Both the position numbers and the translations under genes were made by a program. Shown one piece after another: positions 5,963 to 11,540 of a DNA stretch of 11,540 bases (positions within the stretch are counted from its first letter, which is position 1; the number at the start of each line of letters is the position of its first letter). The DNA comes from Methanobacteriota archaeon. Lineage in GTDB: Archaea > Thermoplasmatota > Poseidoniia > Poseidoniales > Thalassarchaeaceae. The notes beneath the pieces are model-generated. The model was not told the origin of the DNA. It was given only the letters and a program-made list of their open reading frames with translations, and did not search any database. Location of the stretch: the NCBI GenBank assembly GCA_014384685.1, contig JACNFL010000142.1, positions 1 through 11,540 of the forward strand, written 5' to 3'.

Positions 5963-6057
5963 ATTGGGGTTTAGTCTATGATCACATTACAATATGAGGT
6001 GGCTCAACAATACCTTCTTCTTCAGGTTATTAAAGAAACCAATCTACCCACAGGTAT

Positions 6058-6078
6058 TGATTCAAAAATAATGAATCA
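6058..6078 (+). promoter_or_regulatory. Palindromic operator-like site over the promoter of the 432-aa gene
   Basis: TGATTCA (6058-6064) and TGAATCA (6072-6078) are perfect inverted arms around AAAATAA. The spacer and left arm make a TATA-like CAAAAATAA. Its position 31-51 bases before ATG 6109 places predicted transcription start near 6095, with a leader of about 15 bases and no Shine-Dalgarno. ATTCAAAAA is also directly repeated 17 bases on. A dyad over a TATA box is the usual place for an archaeal repressor; this is inference. Confidence 0.5.
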
Positions 6079-6108
6079 TTCAAAAAGAGTCGGAAATAAT
6101 CTGTTTTT

Positions 6109-7407
6109 ATGGCGGAGTCTGTCAATGTTTGTCGATGCTGTCGCGGATCTCTTCATGAACTGGATAATAATCCATTGTGCAAGGTCTGTTCACCTTGGAA
6201 TGATGCTAAGGAATTGTTGCTCCTCTCCACCCCTCCATGGCAGAACTACATGCAACAACATCAAACCGAGCTACTCAATCAAACCATAGATTGGTTGCGT
6301 AAGGACAGGCAAATCATCTCTTACATGCCTTACAATCGTGGATGGGCTGAATTATTGAGAAAACTTACCGGAAACACCCATATTTTATCTGTGGACATAC
6401 AAATTGAGAATCATCGTGATTATGATTCATACTTGGCTGTATTTGAGAAATTAGCCGCCCGCGATTCTCTCCTTTTTCCAAATATAGTGGGTGGTGAAAC
6501 TGATGATAACGAAATTACAGTTAGATTCAATGGACATGAAGTCAGGACTTTAGGACAAGCAATAATTGTTGATGGAGCAAAAATTGACCGTGGCCCTGGA
6601 ACTCTGTTATTCATGATGATGATAGAGAATAGAGTTGAATCTCCAGCACTGAGATTCCTCAATCTTTTCCACCAATTTGAAGGCACAGACCATAACCATG
6701 CTACAAGCGATGAACAACTTAGCCGAGACGTTCTCAGAGATGGTCGCTTCAATCCTTACGGGGCATCCGACTCACCGCAAACAAAATCAGGGAAAAAGAA
6801 GAAGGCCCCGCCGCCACTTTGTGATTGGAATCACGAAACATACCTGCTTGGAATTGAATTAGGAACTAAAGGAAGACATGTCATACAACTTCCAACTCAG
6901 CCATCACTTTTAGAGCGCTTTCTGACTATCTGGGGAGGGCGCCCATCAACCCTCGTTTCAGACCGATTACGAGCCGCTACAAGACACCTAACAAAGATTG
7001 TTGGTATCCATTCAGAAGATGCTAGAATTACTCCTCTTGAGAGATCGTTTTCGTTATACCGCTCTATAATTGATGGGAATCCTAATGTTGAAGTGATAGA
7101 TTATGGATTAGTAGTAAAAGGTGGTTTGGGTATACTATGGAGAATAACTCCTGGTAGAGGGGCTCACAATGCCCCATATCTTATCCAAACGATGTCACAG
7201 AACAGAATTGGATTGGGTCAACCAATATGCATGTTTGACGATGCTGAACTCCCATTAGGAGACCGGTTATCTTCAGTTGTTCTTGGTCTTCTTAATGACG
7301 ACAAATTAATCCATCAATTTGATCAAATTAAGTATGCAGTTCATCAATACAAAATTGTAAATGAAAGAGGATATGACGCAACCCCACATTGTGATTTATT
7401 CCCTTGA
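6109..7407 (+). CDS. Large hypothetical protein with N-terminal zinc-ribbon motif
   Basis: I cannot assign this 432-aa protein to a family. An N-terminal zinc-ribbon-like motif is clear: C8-RC-C11 and C24-KV-C27. After it come a helical, aromatic segment (about 44-90: PPWQNYMQQHQTELL, DWLRKDRQ, MPYNRGWAELLRKL), a mixed alpha/beta region with FNGHEVRTLGQAIIVDGA (about 146-163), a lysine/proline-rich linker (about 225-237: SGKKKKAPPP), and a C-terminal domain from about 245 (LLGIELGTKGRHVIQLP, WGGRPSTLVSDRLRAATRHL, VVKGGLGILWRITPGRG). There are no membrane helices, no signal peptide, no Walker motif and no recognisable nuclease motif. Start is ATG 6109; an in-frame TAA at 6097 excludes earlier starts. 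No Shine-Dalgarno is seen, so translation may be from a short leader behind the palindromic promoter. The two-domain layout with a linker suggests a nucleic-acid- or protein-binding factor, without firm support. Confidence 0.75.
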   Translation: MAESVNVCRCCRGSLHELDNNPLCKVCSPWNDAKELLLLSTPPWQNYMQQHQTELLNQTIDWLRKDRQIISYMPYNRGWAELLRKLTGNTHILSVDIQIENHRDYDSYLAVFEKLAARDSLLFPNIVGGETDDNEITVRFNGHEVRTLGQAIIVDGAKIDRGPGTLLFMMMIENRVESPALRFLNLFHQFEGTDHNHATSDEQLSRDVLRDGRFNPYGASDSPQTKSGKKKKAPPPLCDWNHETYLLGIELGTKGRHVIQLPTQPSLLERFLTIWGGRPSTLVSDRLRAATRHLTKIVGIHSEDARITPLERSFSLYRSIIDGNPNVEVIDYGLVVKGGLGILWRITPGRGAHNAPYLIQTMSQNRIGLGQPICMFDDAELPLGDRLSSVVLGLLNDDKLIHQFDQIKYAVHQYKIVNERGYDATPHCDLFP

Positions 7408-7482
7408 ACTGTGAAATATCAACATCTCAAATTTACTAATACCTCCGAAGCGCACTTGAATAACGGCTCTCAGGGCTAGGTA

Positions 7483-8763
7483 ATGGACGAAGAGTGGCCC
7501 GAGGGCTGGCCGGGCGAATTGGTGCTAGAGGGGCGTACCCATTTCCACCTACCAACGAACCTTACAGAAGGTGAAGCAAACCGTGCAGGACCTGGGGTAA
7601 AGGGCGAGCGAGATATATTCCATAATCACGCAATGTCAGGCAATCGCACTAGGACCGTTCTGTTGATGGCTCATGAAATGAGTGTGGGGATTCTTAGCGG
7701 TGATAAACCGGTTAGAATGCTTGATTCATTGGCTGCAAGCGGTATTCGCAGTCACCGAGTTTGTCATGAATTACCATCTGAAATGGTATCTAGACTACAA
7801 CTTTGGATGTGTGATATGGATGAAAATGCAATTTCTTGGCTGAAAGCAAATTACAAGCAGAATCCAGTTGCTGAAATTGGTGAATTCAAGCCTGTTTGCG
7901 GTGACGCAAGACAGGTGGCGCTTTCACGTGGGTGGCAGTGGGTAGATATTGACCCGTTTGGCTCACCTATTCCATTTCTTGATTCAGTGATGCAATCACT
8001 TGCAAGGCGAGCGGTATTGGAAGTTACAGCTACCGATGTTGCGGCATTAACTGGCTCTTCGTCAGCGCCGCTGATGCGGAGATATGGGGCGCGTGCTCGA
8101 TTAGATGAAATCGCACATGACACCGGGTTGAGAATTCTTCTCGCTTCTGTTGCAAGGTGCGCTGCTCGCCATGACAAAGTCATTGAGCCGCTGATTTCAA
8201 CTTGGGATAGTCACCATCTAAGAGTAAGTGTCAGAGTCAGAAAATCACTAGATTCTGCCAGTATAGTTGAGCATAATTTAGGTTGGAGAATTGCTAATCC
8301 AAGCGATTTAGAAGCCGGTGAAAACGCTGGACACGGCCATATTTTGGTACCACTTGACACCGTTGTTGATAAAACTGACAAGAGAATTTCCGGACCGCTC
8401 TGGATTGGACAAATTGGAGATGCTGATGTGATGGCTTCGATGACTGAGGAACGGGCTCTTGAGTTGTGCGGACCTACTGAAGAAACATGTGATGATGCGA
8501 CCGAATTACGCCTGCGTAGACGAGCTATTACTCGCTCTGTACGCCATTTAGCAGAGGAATCTACAGTAATTCATTCTGGAAACCTTGTGGTGGTGGATTC
8601 ATTGGCAAGCCGGCTACAACTACCCGCGCCGCCGTCTCCAACTAAGTTGGCAGAAGCATTGGTTGCAATGGGTCATTGTGCAGCAGTTGCTGCTTATGGA
8701 AAGCCGGCTATTCGTACCGATGCACCATGGGATTCTATCCTAAGTGCACTAAAGTCGGTGTGA
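7483..8763 (+). CDS. trm1: tRNA (guanine(26)-N(2))-dimethyltransferase
   Basis: Trm1 uses S-adenosylmethionine to form N2,N2-dimethylguanosine at tRNA position 26, which prevents misfolding of the tRNA core; the enzyme is typical of archaea and eukaryotes. The 426-aa product has the usual order: EGRTHFHLP near the N-terminus, FHNHAMSGNRTRT (46-58), where most relatives have FYNPxMxFNRD, the SAM-binding LDSLAASGIRSHR (80-92), the acidic strand CDMDENA (110-116), the catalytic-pocket DIDPFGSPIPFLDS (155-168), TATDVAALTG (182-191) and a C-terminal part starting near EPLISTWDSHHLRV (235-248). GPLWIGQIG is also conserved. Start is ATG 7483, preceded by AGGTA. It converges with moaA with no bases between the stops. 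Confidence 0.94.
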   Translation: MDEEWPEGWPGELVLEGRTHFHLPTNLTEGEANRAGPGVKGERDIFHNHAMSGNRTRTVLLMAHEMSVGILSGDKPVRMLDSLAASGIRSHRVCHELPSEMVSRLQLWMCDMDENAISWLKANYKQNPVAEIGEFKPVCGDARQVALSRGWQWVDIDPFGSPIPFLDSVMQSLARRAVLEVTATDVAALTGSSSAPLMRRYGARARLDEIAHDTGLRILLASVARCAARHDKVIEPLISTWDSHHLRVSVRVRKSLDSASIVEHNLGWRIANPSDLEAGENAGHGHILVPLDTVVDKTDKRISGPLWIGQIGDADVMASMTEERALELCGPTEETCDDATELRLRRRAITRSVRHLAEESTVIHSGNLVVVDSLASRLQLPAPPSPTKLAEALVAMGHCAAVAAYGKPAIRTDAPWDSILSALKSV

Positions 8764-8766
8764 TCA
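8761..8766. other. Abutting convergent stop codons (TGATCA)
   Basis: The trm1 TGA (8761-8763) and the moaA TGA (8764-8766, read on the minus strand) form the palindrome TGATCA. There is no intergenic spacer, so the terminator of each transcript must lie inside the opposite gene. Confidence 0.95.
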
Positions 8767-9768
8767 GCCACCGATGTGAGACATCTCAACTGGTAATCGA
8801 ATTCTGCCCTTGATTTCTGGCTCACTACGTAATTCAGAATACCTATCACTTCGCTTTGTCCAGACCGAACTGACTAGTTCTTGAATCTCACTAGAAGTGG
8901 CTTTAGCACGCAAATATGGTTTGAGATTAAACCCATTTTCAGCGAATAGGCAATTGTAAAATTTCCCTTCCGATGAAATGCGGCCACGACTACAATCGCC
9001 GCAAAAGGGTTCAGAAATCGATGTGATAAATCCTATTTTATCACCCTCAGTAGTCTGCCATAACTTAGCAACATGGCTTGCATCTTGTGGTGGAATTTGT
9101 ATTAAATCTACCTTTTCAAGCAAAATATCCCGAATTTCTTTGGCTGAAATTACCTCTTCAAGCCGCCAGGAATTAGATGAACCTACATCCATGTATTCGA
9201 TAAATCGTACTATCACACCAGTACCACGGAAATAATTCACTAGGTCTTGAATTGCATGCTCGTTGACACCACGCCGTACTACAGCGTTCACTTTGACTGG
9301 TGTTAGCCCAGCGGTGATGGCAGCATCAATGCCTGCCAAGACTACGCTTACATCCACATCACTATCCGTCATTTTTTGGAATGTTTCGTTATCCAAAGCA
9401 TCCAAACTAACGGTAACACGATCTAAACCAGCATCAGCGAGTGCTTCTGCCTGACTTTCTAACAACACACCATTAGTTGTAACAGCGACTTCAACATCAT
9501 GAGCTGAAATTTTCTCAACTAACTTCACAAAATCACGACGAAGTAAAGGCTCGCCTCCAGTCAAACGTACTTTCTCTATGCCTAATGGAATCAGAGAAGC
9601 CACTAGATGGTCCAACTCCTCAAACGAAAGTATATCCTCGCGCGCAAGGTATGGATAATCTTCGTTGAACACTTCACGGGGCATGCAATAAGGACAGCGA
9701 AAATTGCAACGGTCGGTTACCGAAATGCGCAAGTCTCGCAAAGGTCGGGCAAGAGAGTCCCTTACCAT
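8764..9768 (-). CDS. moaA: GTP 3',8-cyclase MoaA
   Basis: MoaA is the radical-SAM enzyme that rearranges GTP in the first step of molybdenum cofactor synthesis. The 334-aa product contains the radical-SAM cluster C21-NFR-C25-PY-C28 within RISVTDRCNFRCPYCMP. It also has GGEP (71-74), TTNG (97-100), a C-terminal second [4Fe-4S] cluster C256-GD-C259 with C273, and the essential-looking C-terminal GG in MSHIGG. All key residues are present. The start ATG 9768 gives the canonical N-terminus (RPLRDLRIS). An in-frame GTG at 9807 would lie upstream of or at the predicted transcription start, so I reject it. No other molybdopterin gene is nearby. Confidence 0.95.
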   Translation of the reverse strand: MVRDSLARPLRDLRISVTDRCNFRCPYCMPREVFNEDYPYLAREDILSFEELDHLVASLIPLGIEKVRLTGGEPLLRRDFVKLVEKISAHDVEVAVTTNGVLLESQAEALADAGLDRVTVSLDALDNETFQKMTDSDVDVSVVLAGIDAAITAGLTPVKVNAVVRRGVNEHAIQDLVNYFRGTGVIVRFIEYMDVGSSNSWRLEEVISAKEIRDILLEKVDLIQIPPQDASHVAKLWQTTEGDKIGFITSISEPFCGDCSRGRISSEGKFYNCLFAENGFNLKPYLRAKATSSEIQELVSSVWTKRSDRYSELRSEPEIKGRIRLPVEMSHIGG

Positions 9769-9826
9769 GAAACTCTGTTGTAGGTTAACCACTGAAAAGG
9801 TTACCACGGTTGTTTAGTGTGTTTGG

Positions 9827-9834
9827 TATACAAA
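9827..9834 (-). promoter_or_regulatory. Candidate TATA box of moaA
   Basis: TTTGTATA on the minus strand predicts transcription start near 9804 and a 36-base leader before ATG 9768. The leader contains the palindrome GGTTAACC (9783-9790) followed by a related GGTTACC, which could be a regulator half-site pair. Confidence 0.45.
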
Positions 9835-9872
9835 GGTAAACGTCGGCATAAGTTCGGGGTGGCCCCTTAATT

Positions 9873-9882
9873 TGTATATATG
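9873..9882 (+). promoter_or_regulatory. TATA box of the exported repeat protein
   Basis: TGTATATATG lies about 24-33 bases upstream of ATG 9906, the spacing expected if translation begins at or very near the transcript 5' end. The earlier in-frame GTG 9882 and ATG 9885 overlap or directly follow the box and would not be transcribed from it. Confidence 0.55.
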
Positions 9883-9905
9883 TGATGCAAGCAAACAGAT
9901 ATGAT

Positions 9906-11066
9906 ATGGGACAAAAACCCAGCTTAAACGGAAAGTACGGAAGAAAGGGCTTGCGCGCCTTGTTGATTGCATTGACTATGCTGGTGGTTGTTACCGCCGG
10001 TGCAGCTACTGCAGAATCAGCACATGATGCACAAACCCTGGAGAATGAATTAATGACTTTGGAGGCTGCTCAAGAGATTGAGACTGACTACCTGTTAAGT
10101 GACCCATTGTTAATAGATGGAGATGTTGATGATAACCTCTCCACTGACGACTTTGACCACATCGATGATGGTGGCACTGTCGTGGTCTATGTTTGGACCA
10201 ATGGTGAACGCGCAATTGTAGTAGTAGTCATCTTCCAAGATGATGGTAGCTACGAAGTCGCACACATAGCACGCATGAGTGTTGAAGACGCAAGAGAAAG
10301 ACTTGCGAACTTTGATGGACGAATCATTGTCCGTCACTTCGGTAACTCAGATGCAGAACCTATCTGCGCACACGGCTACTTGGCTGCACGATGGTCGATC
10401 AACCAGGATGCTGACGCAACTGCTGCCATTGGCCAGTTCAAAGGTGTATGGATGACTGATGAAAGCGTAGTTGGTGGAAACATCACAGGACAGTTTGCTA
10501 ACGGTTTGTTCCGTGGCATGGCTACCAACCTTGATGGCGAAGTAATCGGAACCCTCCAAGGTGGATACGGAAACGGACTCTACCGAGGTGTATGGGAGCT
10601 ATCTGATGGCTCTGCTAGTGGTGTTCTTGCTGGAAAGTACAGAGCAACTGATGCTGGCCAGGGTGTTATGAAAGGTAAGTGGAAGCAAACCTGCGACGAT
10701 GGTGGTGTTGAACCAACACCTGTTGACCCAACACCAATCAGGTGCAAGAAAATGGTTACAGATGCAGCAAACTCTGACGAATCTACTGATGTAGTTATGT
10801 CTCGCTGCAAAGTTAAGCCAATGCCAATCGATGTTGATGTCAAGCCAATGAAGAAACCTCTGAAGATTGATCCTACGGATATCAAAGAGGATGACTCAAG
10901 TGTTGACTCAGTGAAGAAAAGCGCTCAGGACTTGCTAGAGACCGAACTTGTCGAAACTGATGGTGGACTAACCATTGATGTCGGCGATGCTGCTGCTGGT
11001 GGAGTAATCTCATCATTACCAATGATTGGGCTTGGCCTACTACGCCGCCGATTCCTACTGATTTGA
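9906..11066 (+). CDS. Exported protein with Gly/aromatic repeats and C-terminal hydrophobic-RRR segment
   Basis: This 386-aa protein is probably secreted and held at the cell surface. A Sec-type signal peptide covers residues 1-36: basic KYGRKGLR, hydrophobic ALLIALTMLVVVTAGA, and AATA before ESAH. After an acidic part (37-100) and a small domain (95-150), residues 155-262 carry repeats of about 25 residues with the pattern GxY/FxNGLY/FRGVW...DGxxxGxLxG. They resemble beta-hairpin repeats; MORN repeats are similar in spirit but not a clear match. Four cysteines (154, 263, 280, 301) flank the repeats and may form disulfides. The segment 264-360 is Pro/Asp/Lys-rich and probably extended. The C-terminus (366-386) is a short hydrophobic stretch, GVISSLPMIGLGLL, then RRRFLLI, like a sorting or anchoring tail but not a known PGF-CTERM. 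ATG 9885 is an alternative start. The function is unknown. Confidence 0.8.
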   Translation: MGQKPSLNGKYGRKGLRALLIALTMLVVVTAGAATAESAHDAQTLENELMTLEAAQEIETDYLLSDPLLIDGDVDDNLSTDDFDHIDDGGTVVVYVWTNGERAIVVVVIFQDDGSYEVAHIARMSVEDARERLANFDGRIIVRHFGNSDAEPICAHGYLAARWSINQDADATAAIGQFKGVWMTDESVVGGNITGQFANGLFRGMATNLDGEVIGTLQGGYGNGLYRGVWELSDGSASGVLAGKYRATDAGQGVMKGKWKQTCDDGGVEPTPVDPTPIRCKKMVTDAANSDESTDVVMSRCKVKPMPIDVDVKPMKKPLKIDPTDIKEDDSSVDSVKKSAQDLLETELVETDGGLTIDVGDAAAGGVISSLPMIGLGLLRRRFLLI

Positions 11067-11114
11067 GTAGGATGATTGCCAATCTGCACTAAGCGCAGAT
11101 TAAAACGATGCGGC

Positions 11115-11143
11115 GGGGGACCCTGTACTCAGGAGGGTCCCCC
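11115..11143 (+). terminator. Perfect 10-bp GC hairpin after the exported-protein gene
   Basis: GGGGGACCCT (11115-11124) and AGGGTCCCCC (11134-11143) pair perfectly around a nine-base loop, 49 bases after the upstream stop. No T-run follows directly (GTTGCTCACATTTT), so it may protect the 3' end of the message rather than terminate it. The AGGAGG at 11131-11136, the probable RBS of the next gene, lies across the loop and the 3' arm. Confidence 0.6.
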
Positions 11144-11144
11144 G

Positions 11145-11453
11145 TTGCTCACATTTTCTGAACTGGCTAGAGATAAACTCGCTGAATTTGCGGCTAACTC
11201 TGAAGAAGAAAATCTAGCCCTTAAAATCTCCATTACTGGAAGAAGTGGTAATGGATTTCAATATGACCTACAACTAATTTCACCTAAAGAACAAGAAGAT
11301 TCTGATCACGTTTTTGAAGTTGATGACTGGACTGTAATTATTTCAGAGAGTAGTGTTCCTTACATGGAAGGCGTAACTCTTGAATTCAAAGAAACACTCA
11401 TGGGTGGAGGATTTCATTTTGAAAACCCTAATCCTGGATCCTGCCGCAACTGA
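11145..11453 (+). CDS. A-type (IscA/HesB-like) iron-sulfur carrier homologue lacking key cysteines
   Basis: From TTG 11145 the product is 102 aa and aligns by eye along the whole A-type fold. LTFSELARDKLAEFAA is the N-terminal helix, followed by LALKISITGRSGNGFQYDLQL (24-44), VFEVDDWTVIISESSVPYMEGVTLEF (56-81) and GGGFHFENPNPGSC (87-100). Canonical members have GGCSGFxY; here the first cysteine is replaced (GRSGNGFQY, R33). The terminal CGCG pair is reduced to a single C100 before RN and the stop. Ordinary cluster carriage by three cysteines is therefore unlikely; it could be structural, like the degenerate A-type domain of NfuA, or bind differently. The TTG start is chosen because it gives the family's usual N-terminus with AGGAGG eight bases upstream; the frame is open back to TTG 11076. 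A weak TATA (around 11098-11106) could start transcription inside the hairpin loop. Confidence 0.75.
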   Translation: MLTFSELARDKLAEFAANSEEENLALKISITGRSGNGFQYDLQLISPKEQEDSDHVFEVDDWTVIISESSVPYMEGVTLEFKETLMGGGFHFENPNPGSCRN

Positions 11454-11456
11454 TCA

Positions 11457-11476
11457 TATCTATACATATATATATG
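11457..11476 (+). promoter_or_regulatory. TATA-rich promoter-like stretch
   Basis: ATATCTATACATATATATAT-type sequence lies directly after the A-type protein stop and is the longest TATA-like run in the window. It predicts transcription start around 11486-11495 for a gene leaving the window on the right. Confidence 0.4.
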
Positions 11477-11540
11477 ACAGGTGGTCAAGTTGGCTGGTTC
11501 GCCTACAAAGCAGCTAACTACTGCACAGCAGTTGACCATT
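11474..11540 (+). CDS. Possible start of a further gene, truncated by the right edge
   Basis: Two plus-strand frames stay open to the window end. One starts at ATG 11474 (MTGGQVGWFAYK...) and the other at GTG 11481 or TTG 11490 (MVKLAGSPTKQLTTAQQLTI). The TATA position favours a start near 11490, but about 20 codons are too few to decide the frame or name a product. Confidence 0.3.
   Translation, partial: MTGGQVGWFAYKAANYCTAVDH

Larger units (their letters stand above)
5638..6108. other. Gene-poor region between divergent island genes
   Basis: This 471-base stretch contains, from left to right, the GGTGA RBS of the four-cysteine gene, a purine-rich GC segment (about 5683-5715) I cannot explain, a strong TATA box (5771-5778), a pair of 43-base imperfect repeats (5827-5962) and a palindromic promoter region (6058-6078). 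Short plus-strand ORFs (5807-5974 and 5978-6289) exist, but neither has an RBS or coding-like substitution pattern, so I do not call them as genes. Confidence 0.55.

Noticed and set aside
5807..5974. 55-aa plus-strand ORF with internal repeat
   Set aside because: No RBS, and differences between its two repeat units are mostly at first codon positions, which does not look like selection on a protein. Kept as a repeat only.
5978..6289. 103-aa plus-strand ORF overlapping the zinc-ribbon gene start
   Set aside because: It has no RBS, and most of its length is another frame of the 432-aa gene, whose cysteine motif is clearly the real reading.
9805..9807. GTG 9807 as moaA start
   Set aside because: It lies at or upstream of the transcript start predicted from the TATA box, and ATG 9768 gives the normal MoaA N-terminus.
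11494..11540. GGTTCG near the right edge as a tRNA T-loop
   Set aside because: The surrounding bases do not form T-stem or acceptor pairs, and both open frames run through it.

Overview
The window looks like a piece of an archaeal chromosome, most likely a planktonic euryarchaeon of the Poseidoniales (Marine Group II) type. The archaeal assignment rests on an archaeal-type MCM helicase N-terminus, an archaeal/eukaryotic-type Trm1, TATA-like boxes about 25-35 bases upstream of several starts, starts without Shine-Dalgarno sequences, and sequences matching the archaeal origin recognition box. The finer placement is inference from gene content and style; no rRNA is present to test it.

Left part (1-4017). 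The 5' third of mcm runs off the left edge on the minus strand. Upstream of it is a compact region with two same-orientation ORB-like elements 52 bases apart, a TATA-like box and a GC palindrome overlapping the mcm ribosome-binding site. Next comes a stand-alone receiver-domain gene (minus strand). Facing away from it is a tight plus-strand cluster: a DUF296/PPC-domain protein, a small serine alpha/beta hydrolase, a two-helix membrane protein with a PH-like tail, and purM (AIR synthetase, purine synthesis).

Middle part (about 4018-7482) reads as an accessory block between housekeeping genes. It holds a coupled minus-strand pair (154 and 118 aa), a minus-strand four-cysteine small protein, and a plus-strand 432-aa protein with an N-terminal zinc-ribbon motif. 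The first pair starts with a duplicated RBS-plus-start unit. The intergenic stretches carry a 13-bp perfect hairpin, a two-copy CRISPR-like direct repeat without cas genes, a 43-bp imperfect repeat pair spaced 93 bases apart behind a good TATA box, and a 7-7-7 palindrome in the promoter of the 432-aa gene. I recognise no function for these proteins apart from one known but uncharacterised family.

Right part (7483-11540). trm1 (tRNA G26 dimethyltransferase) and moaA (molybdopterin synthesis) converge so tightly that their stop codons abut as TGATCA. Divergent from moaA is an exported protein with a signal peptide, glycine/aromatic repeats and a hydrophobic-RRR C-terminus. It is followed by a strong hairpin and a small A-type (IscA/HesB) iron-sulfur carrier-like protein that has lost key cysteines. 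A TATA-rich stretch and the first bases of a possible further gene end the window. I saw no tRNA, rRNA or insertion sequence.
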